DNA from: Ornithinimicrobium faecis
GTDB taxonomy: Bacteria > Actinomycetota > Actinomycetes > Actinomycetales > Dermatophilaceae
Length of the DNA: 64,000 nt
Direction: 5' to 3'
NCBI RefSeq assembly: GCF_023923225.1
Contig: NZ_CP099489.1
Location: 1,984,001 to 2,048,000, forward strand
Position numbers and translations under genes: made by a program. Under the pieces are notes generated by a model. It saw only the letters and a program-made list of their open reading frames with translations, had not been told where the DNA came from and did not search any database. Shown here piece by piece: positions 23,293-32,383 of this stretch (within the stretch, counting starts at the first letter, position 1; the number at the start of each line of letters is the position of its first letter).

Positions 23293-24497
23293 CTGCCATG
23301 AACACGCAGAAGGCGGACGAGAAGGTCCAGGGCAAGGTGGCCGCGATGCGCAAGGCCGCCAGGGCGCCGCAGGATGGCCCGGGCTCCCAGGGCACGCGCT
23401 CCCGACTGCTCGCCCTGATCGTGCCGGTCGGCCTGGTGGTGCTGCTGGCCTGCCTGCCGCTGCTCAACATCTCGATCCCGGGCGTGCTCCCGGGCGCGAC
23501 CTACACCCCGGGCACGCTGCACATGCTGGCCCTGGCCATGGTGATGGCCGGCGTCGCGCTGTCCTATCACCTGCTCTTCGGTGTGGCCGGGCTGCTCTCC
23601 TTCGGCCACGCGCTCTACTTTGGCCTCGGTGCCTACGGCCTGGGCATCGTGATGGAGAAGCTCGAGCTGGGCCTGGTGCCGGCAGCGCTCGTCGTCATCG
23701 TCGCCGGGCTGGTCATGTCCACGATCCTGGGCGCCGTGTCCCTGCAGGTCACCGGCATCCCGTTTGCGATGGTCACGCTGGCCTTCGCGCAGGCCGGGTT
23801 CGTCCTGGTGCGCAAGAACCCGGGCGGGCTCACCGGTGGTGAGGAGGGCATGCGCCTGCCCACCGACTATGTGCCCGACTGGCTGGTGGGCGTGGCCGAC
23901 ACGCGCAACCTCTATTGGGTGGCCCTGGCCGCGCTCGTGCTGGCCTTCGTCATCGTGACCTGGGTGCAGCGCAGCCGCGCCGGCCACGTGGCCGAGGCGG
24001 TCCGCGAGAACGAGCTGCGCGTGCAGGTCCTCGGCATGCGGCCGTTCCTGGTCAAGCTGGCGATCTTCGTGTCCGCCTCGGTCATCGCCGCCGGCATGGG
24101 CATGGTGCACCTGCTGCTCAACTCCGGTGCTGTGCCGCACACCATGAGCGCAGAGTTCACCATCTCGCTGCTGCTGATGGTCGTGCTCGGCGGTGTCGGA
24201 TCCCGCTGGGGTGCCGTCGCCGGTGCCTTCGTCTATGTGATCCTCAGCCAGCGCCTGGCCGTGCTCGCCCAGTCCTCGGCCATCGACGATCTGCCTGCGG
24301 TGCTGGCGATCCCGCTGTCCGAGCCGATGTTCATCCTGGGCACCATCTTCATCCTCGTGGTTATGTTCCTCCCGGGCGGTCTGGCCGCCCTGGGGCTGCG
24401 GGTGCGTGCCCTGTTCTCGCGGCGCGCGAGGGCCGAGCTCGACGAGGGCACGCGCACGCCCGGCGAGCTGGTGCAGGAGGATGGTCAACAACCATGA
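23289..24497 (+). CDS. livM: Liv-type ABC transporter permease (LivM-like)
   Basis: A 402-aa permease, partner of LivH. The hydrophilic, basic N terminus (about 45 residues) is followed by around nine hydrophobic helices, with FGVAGLLSFGHALYFGLGAY typical of LivM. ATG 23289 overlaps the livH stop (ATGA); ATG 23298 is possible. The C-terminal tail is charged. The stop overlaps the start of the CoA ligase gene. Confidence 0.88.
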   Translation: MTAMNTQKADEKVQGKVAAMRKAARAPQDGPGSQGTRSRLLALIVPVGLVVLLACLPLLNISIPGVLPGATYTPGTLHMLALAMVMAGVALSYHLLFGVAGLLSFGHALYFGLGAYGLGIVMEKLELGLVPAALVVIVAGLVMSTILGAVSLQVTGIPFAMVTLAFAQAGFVLVRKNPGGLTGGEEGMRLPTDYVPDWLVGVADTRNLYWVALAALVLAFVIVTWVQRSRAGHVAEAVRENELRVQVLGMRPFLVKLAIFVSASVIAAGMGMVHLLLNSGAVPHTMSAEFTISLLLMVVLGGVGSRWGAVAGAFVYVILSQRLAVLAQSSAIDDLPAVLAIPLSEPMFILGTIFILVVMFLPGGLAALGLRVRALFSRRARAELDEGTRTPGELVQEDGQQP

Positions 24498-26170
24498 ACA
24501 ACGACGTGACCAGCCACGGTGGACCCCACCATGGCGCGCCCGGACCGCACACCCTGGGCCGCTGGCCGACCGACCGTGCGCGACTGCACCCGGACCGGGT
24601 GGCCATCGTCGACCGCGGGGTGGAGCTGACCTATCGCGACCTGGACGAGCGCTCCCGTGCGCTCGCCGAGGCGTGGCGTCGGGCCGGCTATCGCCGGGGG
24701 GACCGCGTGGCCACCCTGGTCGGCAACAGCGCCGAGCACGTGATCGCCTTCTTCTCCTGTGCCAGAGCGGGTCTGGTCCTGGTGCCGCTGTCCTGGCGGC
24801 TGACTGCTCCTGAGCTGACCGACCAGCTCACCCAGGCCGACCCCGCGGTCCTGCTCGTTGAGGAGGAGACCGAGACCCTGGCCCGTGGCGCCCTCGCCCG
24901 GGTCGCCGCCCCCGTGCCCACGGCATACGTCGGGCAGGTCGGGGTGGAGGCCCCGGTGTCCGCCCCGTGGCACAGCAACCACGACAACACCGCGTATGCC
25001 GAGGGGCAGCTGCCCCTCGCAGCCGCCGGTCGGCCGGGGGCACGGTTGGACCAGGCCGGCCCCGTCCAGGACGAGGACCCGCTGCTGATGGTCTTCACGT
25101 CGGGGAGCTCCGCGCGACCCAAGGCCGCCGTGCTCACCCACGCGTCCTGCTTCTGGACCAATCTGTCCCTGTCGCGCACCCTCGAGCTGGACGAGACCGA
25201 CGTGGTGCTCAGCGTGCTGCCGCAGTTCCACGTCGGGGGGTGGAACATCCAGCCGCTGCTGGCCTGGTGGACCGGTGCCACCGTCGTGCTGGAGCGGTCC
25301 TTTGATCCCGGGCGCGCGCTCTGCCTGATCGCCGAGCACAAGGTGACCACGATGATGGGGGTGCCGACGCACTATGCGCGGCTGTCCGAGCACCCCACCT
25401 TTGACCGCACGGACCTGACCGCGTTGCGCAGCGCTGTCGTCGGTGGGGCCCCCATGCCGGCTCCGCTGCTGCGGATCTTTCACCAGCACGGGGTCGCGCT
25501 GACCCAGGGCTATGGGCTGACCGAGGCCGGCCCCAACGTGCTGTGTGTGCCGCCGCGCCACGCGATGGACCGCGTCGGCTGGGCTGGCGTGCCCTATCCG
25601 CACGTCGAGGTGGCGTTGGCCGACCCGGCCACCGGTGCGCACCTGAGCGGCCCCGGCACGGGCGAGTTGCTCGTGCGTGGCCCGGGGATGTTCGCCGGCT
25701 ATTTCCGTGATGAGCCGGCCACCCGCGCGATCTGGCGGGACGGCTGGCTGGCCACCGGTGACGTGGCGACGCGCGACGACGCCGGATATCTGCGGGTCGT
25801 GGACCGACTGCGCAACATCTATATCTCCGGCGGTGAGAATGTCGCCCCCGCCGAGGTCGAGGCCGCCCTGCGGATGCACCCGGCCGTCGAGGACGTGGTC
25901 GTCGTCGGTGTCCCGGACACGCGGTGGGGGGAGCGCGGCGTCGCTCTCGTCGTGCGCCGCCCCGGAGTCGTGACCGACGCCGCCGACCTGATCGAGCACT
26001 GCCGCGAGCGGCTGGCAGCGTTCAAGGTGCCGACCGCGGTGCACTTCGTGCGGGAGCTGCACTACGGGTCCCTGGGCAAGGTCGCTCGCGAGGCGGCCCT
26101 GGAGGCCGCCCTGGCGGCCGAGGACGCCGGTGCCACCACGGCATACGTGCGTCCCGGAGGTCTGTCATGA
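24494..26170 (+). CDS. Acyl-CoA synthetase / AMP-dependent ligase
   Basis: A 558-aa adenylate-forming enzyme that converts a carboxylic acid to its CoA thioester using ATP. The P-loop-like motif is FTSGSSARPKAA (about residues 203-214), followed by QGYGLTEAGPN, the GWLATGD motif with its conserved Asp, and the C-terminal catalytic lysine region GSLGKVAR. The substrate-binding pocket cannot be assigned; FadD-like medium-chain or aromatic acids are candidates. Its placement directly after the importer permeases suggests it activates the imported compound. The N terminus has a His/Gly-rich stretch (HGGPHHGAPGPH). Translation is coupled to both neighbours by 4-bp overlaps. Confidence 0.88.
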   Translation: MNNDVTSHGGPHHGAPGPHTLGRWPTDRARLHPDRVAIVDRGVELTYRDLDERSRALAEAWRRAGYRRGDRVATLVGNSAEHVIAFFSCARAGLVLVPLSWRLTAPELTDQLTQADPAVLLVEEETETLARGALARVAAPVPTAYVGQVGVEAPVSAPWHSNHDNTAYAEGQLPLAAAGRPGARLDQAGPVQDEDPLLMVFTSGSSARPKAAVLTHASCFWTNLSLSRTLELDETDVVLSVLPQFHVGGWNIQPLLAWWTGATVVLERSFDPGRALCLIAEHKVTTMMGVPTHYARLSEHPTFDRTDLTALRSAVVGGAPMPAPLLRIFHQHGVALTQGYGLTEAGPNVLCVPPRHAMDRVGWAGVPYPHVEVALADPATGAHLSGPGTGELLVRGPGMFAGYFRDEPATRAIWRDGWLATGDVATRDDAGYLRVVDRLRNIYISGGENVAPAEVEAALRMHPAVEDVVVVGVPDTRWGERGVALVVRRPGVVTDAADLIEHCRERLAAFKVPTAVHFVRELHYGSLGKVAREAALEAALAAEDAGATTAYVRPGGLS

Positions 26171-26829
26171 CCGCCGGGGGAGGCGCGCCACCGGTGGACC
26201 GAACCGCGCGCACGCCCCGCGGTGCACGCACCCGGGCCAAGTTGCTGACCGCTGCCGAGGAGGTCTTCGCCACGGTCGGCTATCACGAGGCCTCGATCGT
26301 GAAGATCACCGAGGAGGCCGGGGTTGCTCTCGGCACCTTCTACACCCACTTCGAGGGCAAGAAGGAGATCTTTGACACGGTCGTCCTCGACCTCTCGCAG
26401 CGGGTCCGGCACGCGATGAGCGAGGCCTCGACCGGGGTCGATGACCGCCTCGAGGCCGAGCGGGCGGGGTTCCGAGCCTTCTTCGCCTTCACCGCCCAAC
26501 ACCCGGCGCTCTATCGGATCATCCGCCAGGCCGAGTTCGTCTCGCCGGAGGTGATGCGTCGGCACTACGACAACATCGTCGACGGCTATGCCTCCGGCCT
26601 GGAGTCGGCGCGCTCGCGCGGAGAGATCCGCGATGTCGACCCGGTCGTGGCGGCCTGGGCCCTGATGGGGGCCGGTGAGCTGATCGGGATGCGGTGGGTG
26701 CTGTGGGAGGACGCTGACGCGATCCCCGAGGCGGTCTATGAGGGGCTGATGGACGTGATCCGTGGCGCGCTGGCGCCGACCACCACGGCAGGGACAGATC
26801 CGGGGAACGACGAAGGGAGAGTGCGATGA
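26167..26829 (+). CDS. TetR/AcrR-family regulator within the Liv-type operon
   Basis: A 220-aa repressor-type protein. The N-terminal helix-turn-helix (about residues 20-66) has the TetR pattern: TRAKLLTAAEEVFATVGYHEAS, then ITEEAGVALGTFYTHFEGKKEIF (core GVALGTFYTHF). The C-terminal ligand domain contains a TetR_C-like helix with HPALYRIIRQAEF. Because the gene is inside the operon, it probably autoregulates it, releasing the operator when the imported acid or its CoA ester binds. The palindrome at 19554-19575 is the best visible site. Confidence 0.85.
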   Translation: MTAGGGAPPVDRTARTPRGARTRAKLLTAAEEVFATVGYHEASIVKITEEAGVALGTFYTHFEGKKEIFDTVVLDLSQRVRHAMSEASTGVDDRLEAERAGFRAFFAFTAQHPALYRIIRQAEFVSPEVMRRHYDNIVDGYASGLESARSRGEIRDVDPVVAAWALMGAGELIGMRWVLWEDADAIPEAVYEGLMDVIRGALAPTTTAGTDPGNDEGRVR

Positions 26830-27560
26830 CCCGCACCGCAGTGGTCACCGGGGGTGCCAGCGGCATCGGCGCCGCGATCGCCGTGCAGCTGGCCAAGGAC
26901 GGGCTGCATGTCGTCGTGGCAGACCGGGACGAGGCCGCGGCCGACCGACTCGCCGCGCAGATCGGCGGAGAGAGCTGGGTGGCCGACCTGTCCGACACCA
27001 CGGCGCTGGAGGACCTGCACCTGGAGTGCGATGTGCTGGTCAATAACGCTGGGGTGCAACGGGTTGCGCCGATCGAGGAGTTCTCGCCCGAGGACTTCCG
27101 GTTGATCCAGCGGCTCATGCTCGAGGCGCCCTTCCTGCTGACCCGGGCTGCTCTGCCGCACATGTATGAGCGGGGGTGGGGGCGCATCATCAACGTGTCC
27201 TCGGCCCACGGGCTGCGGGCGTCGGCCTTCAAGGTCGCCTATGTCGCGGCCAAACACGGTCTGGAGGGGCTGTCCAAGGTGACCGCGCTCGAGGGCGCCG
27301 CCCACGGGGTGACGTCCAACTGCATCAACCCCGGCTATGTCCGGACCCCGTTGGTGGAGAAGCAGATTGCCGATCAGGCGGCGACTCACGGGATCCCCGA
27401 GGAGGAGGTCATCGAGAAGATCATGCTGACCCGCTCGGCGATCAAGTCGCTCATCGACCCCGAGGATGTCGGCGCCCTGGCCAGTTTCCTGGCCAGCGAC
27501 GCGGCGGGCATGGTCACGGGTGCCTCCTATGCGATGGACGGCGGGTGGACGGCGCAGTGA
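26826..27560 (+). CDS. SDR dehydrogenase, 3-hydroxybutyrate-dehydrogenase-like
   Basis: A 244-aa short-chain dehydrogenase. The NAD motif TGGASGIG lies at residues 8-15, NNAG near 75, and the catalytic Ser-Tyr-Lys set is NVSSAHG, YVAAKHG. The sequence NPGYVRTPLVEKQI and the overall length match D-3-hydroxybutyrate dehydrogenases, which interconvert 3-hydroxybutyrate and acetoacetate with NAD. Together with the CoA ligase this could feed an imported hydroxyacid into central metabolism. Start overlaps the tetR stop; stop overlaps the hydrolase start. Confidence 0.85.
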   Translation: MTRTAVVTGGASGIGAAIAVQLAKDGLHVVVADRDEAAADRLAAQIGGESWVADLSDTTALEDLHLECDVLVNNAGVQRVAPIEEFSPEDFRLIQRLMLEAPFLLTRAALPHMYERGWGRIINVSSAHGLRASAFKVAYVAAKHGLEGLSKVTALEGAAHGVTSNCINPGYVRTPLVEKQIADQAATHGIPEEEVIEKIMLTRSAIKSLIDPEDVGALASFLASDAAGMVTGASYAMDGGWTAQ

Positions 27561-28486
27561 CCACACAGATGCTGCCCTCGCTGGCCGCGGTGGTTGGCGA
27601 CCGCTATCGCTCGCACGAGGTGCCGGTGCGAGGTGGACTCCTGCACGTCGGGGTGTGGGAGCCCGAGCGAGAGGACCCGCACGCGCCCACGGTCCTGGCC
27701 GTCCACGGCATCACCGCCTCCCACGTCGCCTGGCCGCTGCTCGCGCAGGCTCTTCCCGGGGCACGGGTCATCGCGCCCGACCTGCGGGGCCGCGGGCAGT
27801 CCCGTGACCTGCCCGGGCCCTATGGGATGCGCAGCCACGCGGACGACGTCGCCGCGGTCCTGGACCACTTCGGCGTCACCCAGGCCGTGACGGTCGGGCA
27901 CTCGATGGGGGCGTTTGTCGCCGTCGTCCTCGCCGATCGCCACGAGGACAAGGTGAGCTCCCTGGTGCTGGTGGATGGTGGCATGCCGCTGCTCCCGCCC
28001 GAGGGGGTCGCGCCGCAGGACCTGTCCCAGGCGATCCTGGGCCCCGCTGCAGACCGGCTGCGGATGACCTTTGCCGACCACTCGGCATACCGGCAGATGT
28101 GGCGAGAACACCCCGCCTTCCGCGAGTGGACCGAGCTGACCAGCGCCTATGCCGACTATGACCTGGTCCCGACCGGTGACGGGGCGTTCCAGCCGGCGAC
28201 GCGCGTCGAGGCACTGGATGAGGACATCGCTGAGCTCGTCGAGGGCGACTCGCTCCTCACCGCGCTGGCCAACCTGCGCCATCCCGCCTCGTGGCTGCTC
28301 GCGCCGCGGGGGCTGATGGACGAGGTCCCGCCGCTCTATCCGCAGTGGGCACGGGAGCACTGGATCGCCGCGCACCCGCAGCTGGCGGTGTCCGAGGTTG
28401 AGGATGTCAACCACTACACGATCGTGATGCTGGAGCGTGGGATGAGTCAGGTCGTCCCGCACGTGCGGGCTGCGCTCGGGCGCTGA
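27557..28486 (+). CDS. Alpha/beta hydrolase, last gene of the Liv-type operon
   Basis: A 309-aa alpha/beta-fold hydrolase. The nucleophile elbow is VGHSMGAF (Ser near residue 117), the oxyanion region is AVHGITAS, and the catalytic His is in DVNHYTIV near the C terminus; DLRGRGQS is the conserved loop after strand 4. The substrate is unknown: an ester or lactone form of the transported acid is plausible. GTG 27557 lies in a GTGA overlap with the SDR gene. The open frame extends upstream inside the SDR gene, but only this start fits the overlap pattern. Confidence 0.82.
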   Translation: MTTQMLPSLAAVVGDRYRSHEVPVRGGLLHVGVWEPEREDPHAPTVLAVHGITASHVAWPLLAQALPGARVIAPDLRGRGQSRDLPGPYGMRSHADDVAAVLDHFGVTQAVTVGHSMGAFVAVVLADRHEDKVSSLVLVDGGMPLLPPEGVAPQDLSQAILGPAADRLRMTFADHSAYRQMWREHPAFREWTELTSAYADYDLVPTGDGAFQPATRVEALDEDIAELVEGDSLLTALANLRHPASWLLAPRGLMDEVPPLYPQWAREHWIAAHPQLAVSEVEDVNHYTIVMLERGMSQVVPHVRAALGR

Positions 28487-28590
28487 GCTCTCCGCCGCGG
28501 CGGGTGGAAAAATCACGATCCGGCAAGCGGTGATGACGATCCGATAACGGCCGGTGCTCCTGGCGCCGTCGGCCCCTAACGTTGACCGCG

Positions 28591-30225
28591 ATGTCCGCCC
28601 GCCCCACGATCGCAGGCTGGGTTGCCGCGGTGGCGCTCGGCATCTTTGTGGTGCTCACCGTCCTGCCCCCGCGCGGTGGCCCGGTCGCTGGCCTCTCCCG
28701 CAGCGTGGACCCCGACCTGGGCCAGCTGTTGTGGCCGTGGCTGTGGCACCAGGCCGACCCGCGGCTGCTGCTGATGATCCCGCTGCTCGTCGCCGGCGCC
28801 CTCCTGTGGCACCGCCCCCGGTGGCTCGCGGTGGCTGCGGTCCTGCCGGTCGCGGTCGAGGCCTGGCAGTTCCTCGTGCCCGCGGTGGGGCAGGCGGCCG
28901 CAGCACGGGACGTTGCCCACTCCTGGATCGCCCTGGTGACCGGCGCGGTGGGTGCGCTGGTCGCGACCTGGCTGGTGCGCGGTGGACGTCGGTTGCTGGG
29001 CAGCCCGCGCCGGACCACGCGCGCTCTCGTGCCGGTCGCGCTGGCGACGTTTGCCCTCGTGGTCGCCCCGGCTGTCTGGCCGTCCGGTGAGACCCAGGCT
29101 GTCGCCGACCCGACCGAGGCCCAGGGGCCGCTGCTGGGTGAGGACTTTCACGGTGGCGACACGATGCCTGTGGCGGTGGCCGAGTGGGTCGGTGAGGGCA
29201 CGGTGCCCGGCGCGGGAACGGCGCACGAGGAGATGGCCCGCGTTGCCCTCTGGGACCTGCGGCTGCTCACCCAGGGGCTCGACTCTGGCGCCCTGCCCGC
29301 TGCTGGCCCTGCCCCGAAGTGGGACTACTTCTGGCCGCGCGACGGCGCGTTCGTGGCGGTGGCCCTGGCTCGGACCGGGCACGCGCAGGAGGCGGCGCAG
29401 CTGCTGGACCAGCTCTCCGGTCTCTATCTTGATCCGCTCTATGGGTTCGATGCCCGCTATCTGCTGGACGGCGAGCGCGTCGTCGTCGACCCGCGCGGTG
29501 CCCAGGTCGACGGCTGCGGGTGGGTGCTGTGGGCGATCGGGCAGACCCGGGAGGCCACCGTGCTGTCGGACACAGTCGACGACCTGCGCGACCGGTGCAC
29601 GGACCAGCTCCTGCGTGCCACGGGAGGCGGCACCCAGCTCGCGGCGCCCAGCCCGGACTACTGGGAGCGCGCCACGTTTGAGCGGCTGCTCGGTGCCAAC
29701 GCGCCGGTGGTGCTCGGGCTGCGGTCGGCTGCGGCAGATCTGCGTGTGACGGGTGATCAGCAGCGTGCCGAGACGGTCGCCGAGGCGGCGACGACGCTGC
29801 GGCAGCGGGTGGGTGAGCACTTCGGCCCAAACTTTGAGCGCACCTCGCGCGGTGGGGGACTGGACGCCTCGGCAGCGATGCTCATGCCGCCCTTCGACCC
29901 CGAGCCACTGACCGGGGTGCGCGAGGCGTGGCAGGGCTATCAGGACGGTGCTGCCCGTCCGGGTGGGGGCCTGGCTCCGGGCGTCGACTGGAAGCAGGAT
30001 GGTGTCTCCTGGACCCCGGAGGTCGCGCTGGTGGCCTACACCGCCGCGGCCGACGGCCAGACCGAGCTGGCGCAACACTGGTTGGACTGGTTGGACGCGC
30101 ACCGGGCGCCGTGGGGCTCCCTGCCGGAGAAGGTCGGCCCCGACGGGGAGCCCGGAGGGCCGGCACCGCTGGGGTGGACCAGTGCCCTGGTGCTGCTCAC
30201 CCTCGTGGAGTTGGACCTGCCCTGA
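28591..30225 (+). CDS. VanZ-like membrane domain fused to a GH15-like glycosidase domain
   Basis: A 544-aa protein of unusual build. Residues 1-150 hold about four hydrophobic helices with a VanZ-like layout (DPDLGQLLW, EAWQFLVPAVG, AHSWIALVTGAVGALVA). A further helix follows (ALVPVALATFALVVAPA), then from about residue 185 an extracellular alpha/alpha-toroid resembling glucoamylase-type GH15 enzymes, with WDYFWPRDGAFVAVAL, ATFERLLGANAP and VDWKQDGVSWTPEVAL. Probably an exported, membrane-tethered glycan hydrolase or a catalytically altered relative. I use ATG 28591, 8 nt after TAACGT; a TTG at 28582 is also in frame. No partner gene is coupled. Confidence 0.65.
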   Translation: MSARPTIAGWVAAVALGIFVVLTVLPPRGGPVAGLSRSVDPDLGQLLWPWLWHQADPRLLLMIPLLVAGALLWHRPRWLAVAAVLPVAVEAWQFLVPAVGQAAAARDVAHSWIALVTGAVGALVATWLVRGGRRLLGSPRRTTRALVPVALATFALVVAPAVWPSGETQAVADPTEAQGPLLGEDFHGGDTMPVAVAEWVGEGTVPGAGTAHEEMARVALWDLRLLTQGLDSGALPAAGPAPKWDYFWPRDGAFVAVALARTGHAQEAAQLLDQLSGLYLDPLYGFDARYLLDGERVVVDPRGAQVDGCGWVLWAIGQTREATVLSDTVDDLRDRCTDQLLRATGGGTQLAAPSPDYWERATFERLLGANAPVVLGLRSAAADLRVTGDQQRAETVAEAATTLRQRVGEHFGPNFERTSRGGGLDASAAMLMPPFDPEPLTGVREAWQGYQDGAARPGGGLAPGVDWKQDGVSWTPEVALVAYTAAADGQTELAQHWLDWLDAHRAPWGSLPEKVGPDGEPGGPAPLGWTSALVLLTLVELDLP

Positions 30226-30290
30226 CGTTGTGGTCGCCAGCGGCCCCAACGATCGGCGCGCAGACCGCCGGGGGCGGGGCCCTGGGCGGG

Positions 30291-30809
30291 TCAGTCTCCG
30301 GCGTGGACCAGCAGGTGGGCCAGGATGACGAAGACGGTGGCACCTAGCAGCACAACCGCTCCCACGATGATCGCCGGCACCGTGCCGAGGACGATGTCGA
30401 AGATGAGCACGGCCGTGCCGGCGAGCATCAACACGACACCGGCGATCACGACGCGCAGGATCTGGTGGCCCAACTCCACGGTCTCGCGTTTCATCCTGCG
30501 CCGGAACAGCGTGCGATGCAGGCTGACCGGGGCCAGGCCCAGGGCTGTGGTCGTGACTCCCAGGACGACCAGCACGAGATAGACGGTGCGCTGGAAGGTC
30601 GTCAGATCCGCCATCCGGTCCTGAAAGGCCGCAGCCAGCAGGAACCCGGTCATGATCTGGGTGCCCATCTGCGTCACCCGGATCTCCTGGAGCAACTCGA
30701 CCCAGTTGCGGTCGTATCGTTCCTGGTCGGTCTCGTGCCGCCCCTTCGCCTGGGGTCGTTCCGGCTCTGGGGAGTCGTGCTGCTGCCGGTCGTCCGGCGG
30801 GTCGGTCAA
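30291..30809 (-). CDS. Four-helix membrane protein of the DUF6328 type
   Basis: A 172-aa integral membrane protein. A charged N terminus rich in Pro, Gln and Asp (about residues 1-35) precedes [15 protein letters not shown], a segment I associate with DUF6328 proteins, and four hydrophobic helices follow. Function unknown. It overlaps the small gene at 30806-31063 by 4 bp, so the two are a translational pair. Confidence 0.7.
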   Translation of the reverse strand: MTDPPDDRQQHDSPEPERPQAKGRHETDQERYDRNWVELLQEIRVTQMGTQIMTGFLLAAAFQDRMADLTTFQRTVYLVLVVLGVTTTALGLAPVSLHRTLFRRRMKRETVELGHQILRVVIAGVVLMLAGTAVLIFDIVLGTVPAIIVGAVVLLGATVFVILAHLLVHAGD

Positions 30810-31063
30810 TGCGACCTCAGGGCATCGATCAGTTCGTCCTTGGTGAGGTCGCTGTAACCCTCCAGGCCAAGCTCCTTGGCCCGCTCCTTCAACTCCTCGA
30901 CCGTGCGGTCCTCATAGTCCTCGGCCTCTCCACCGCGGCTGCCGACCTCGTCACGGCCCTCGGCGGCTGCCGCGTTGCTGATGCGCGCCGCCTTCTCCTT
31001 GGAGTTGCCCTCCTCGCGGAGAGACTCATACATCTCCTCGTCCTTGATCGAGCTCTCACCCAT
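30806..31063 (-). CDS. Small acidic protein with a C-terminal Rho-N/SAP-like motif
   Basis: An 85-aa highly charged protein. Residues about 10-40 carry the [20 protein letters not shown] motif of small actinobacterial stress-type proteins. Residues about 52-85 form a helix-extended-helix unit ([20 protein letters not shown], ending KDELIDALR) like the Rho termination factor N-terminal or SAP domain, which binds nucleic acids. Possibly a DNA- or RNA-binding accessory protein. It is the first gene of the pair with the DUF6328-like protein and has GGAGGTG-type sequence just before ATG 31063. Confidence 0.75.
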   Translation of the reverse strand: MGESSIKDEEMYESLREEGNSKEKAARISNAAAAEGRDEVGSRGGEAEDYEDRTVEELKERAKELGLEGYSDLTKDELIDALRSH

Positions 31064-31172
31064 CTGGCACCTCCTTGGTCACCCACCGCAACGCGGCAGG
31101 TGCCTTCCAAACTACGACCACGTATGCGGAGGCGCACCCGCTCAGCGGACCTCGTCGAGGTGTTGGCCCCGG

Positions 31173-32135
31173 TCAGCCGGGGATCTGCTCGCCGGAGCGC
31201 ACTGTCCACGGAGCGGGCACCGGATCGGGCACCTCGCCCTGCAGTGGCAGATCGAACTCCTTGACCTCCCTGGTCGGGCGGTCGATCCCGAACAGGTGTG
31301 CCTCGCGTCCCTTGCCACGGGTGCCGCGGTCCCAGGCGATGCCCTGGCCCTCGACCCCGGGCAGCTCGACCGTGGCCAGCCACTCCAGCTCCGCGCCGGC
31401 CCGTGGCAGTTGCATCACATAGGCCTCGGCCAGGTCGTGCCCGGTGAGATAGAGGTTGCCGTCCGGTCCCCAGGAGCCCCCACTGTTGGACATCGGAGCA
31501 AAGCGGTCCAGGATCGGCCGCGGCACGACATACCCCGCCTCGACCTGGAAGTCCGCGTCCATGCGCACGATCTGGGTGTTCGGGTTCTCGCCATAGATGC
31601 GGCCCTCGTGCTCGTTGTCATAGTTGGCGAAGCCAGCCCACCACGAGCCGTCGTGGTGGTCGAGCCAGGTCAGCGAGCCGCGGTCGATGCCGATCGGGTG
31701 GCTGTCCACGTGCTCCAGCGTGCGGGCGTCGAAGACCTCGATGGAGCTCTCCATCGGCCACTCCGGATAGTTGGAGTGCGCGGCATAGATCTTGCCGTGC
31801 ACCACGACACCGCTGTCGAGGTGCTGGATCGGGCCTTCCGGCTCACCCACGAACTGCAGGACGCGCTCACCGGTGCGGCGGTCGATCTTGGTGATGCTGC
31901 GGTTGTTGATCGCATAGACGTGGGTCCGGTCAACGGCCACGCCCTGGTTGGCGTCGAGTGCCGAGAACGACCCGACCGGCTCAGCTGCGAGGGTGACCGG
32001 CTCCGGCTGCACATAGGCGGCCGGCAGAGCGATCGAGGTCGGCTGCACAGCGGGGCCAGCCGTGCTGGGCAGTATGCCGAGGGTCAGGGCGAGTGCACCG
32101 GCGGCGGTGGTGGCGACGAGCTGTGTGGTGCGCAT
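31173..32135 (-). CDS. Secreted beta-propeller-like protein
   Basis: A 320-aa exported protein. ATG 32135 opens a signal peptide (MRTTQLVATTAAGALALTLG core, cleavage near STAGPA). The mature part has repeated short strands of the form V-x-V-D-x-x-x-Y-A-I and G-N-L-Y-L-T-G spaced about 40-45 residues apart, as in YVTN/NHL-like beta-propellers. No catalytic motif is recognised. The open frame extends to 32237, but only the internal ATG provides a signal sequence and has AGGAAGG upstream. Confidence 0.65.
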   Translation of the reverse strand: MRTTQLVATTAAGALALTLGILPSTAGPAVQPTSIALPAAYVQPEPVTLAAEPVGSFSALDANQGVAVDRTHVYAINNRSITKIDRRTGERVLQFVGEPEGPIQHLDSGVVVHGKIYAAHSNYPEWPMESSIEVFDARTLEHVDSHPIGIDRGSLTWLDHHDGSWWAGFANYDNEHEGRIYGENPNTQIVRMDADFQVEAGYVVPRPILDRFAPMSNSGGSWGPDGNLYLTGHDLAEAYVMQLPRAGAELEWLATVELPGVEGQGIAWDRGTRGKGREAHLFGIDRPTREVKEFDLPLQGEVPDPVPAPWTVRSGEQIPG

Positions 32136-32311
32136 GAGGGTGTGCCTTCCTGCAACGAGGACTGGGGGTGGGGCCAGCCTCGGGCGCGCAGGTTGCGCAC
32201 ACCCGACGAGCCGCCGACGCCGCGACAACGCAGGCATGGCGGCTAGTGGGCAGCTTGCTCTCGGAGACGTCGGCGGTCGGTCAAGAGATCGCCCGCGCGA
32301 CGGCGCACTCA

Positions 32312-32361
32312 GGCGCTCACGCGCTCGGTGGGGGTGAAAATCAGGCGCTCACGCGCTCGGT
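32312..32361 (+). repeat. 32-bp-period intergenic repeat, locus 2
   Basis: Two copies of AGGCGCTCACGCGCTCGGT start 32 bp apart (about 32311 and 32343), in the 248-bp gap between the beta-propeller gene and the ASCH gene. They match the repeats at 19.4 and 50.1 kb. Confidence 0.7.
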
Positions 32362-32383
32362 CGGGGTAGGGGTTGGGTGTGGG

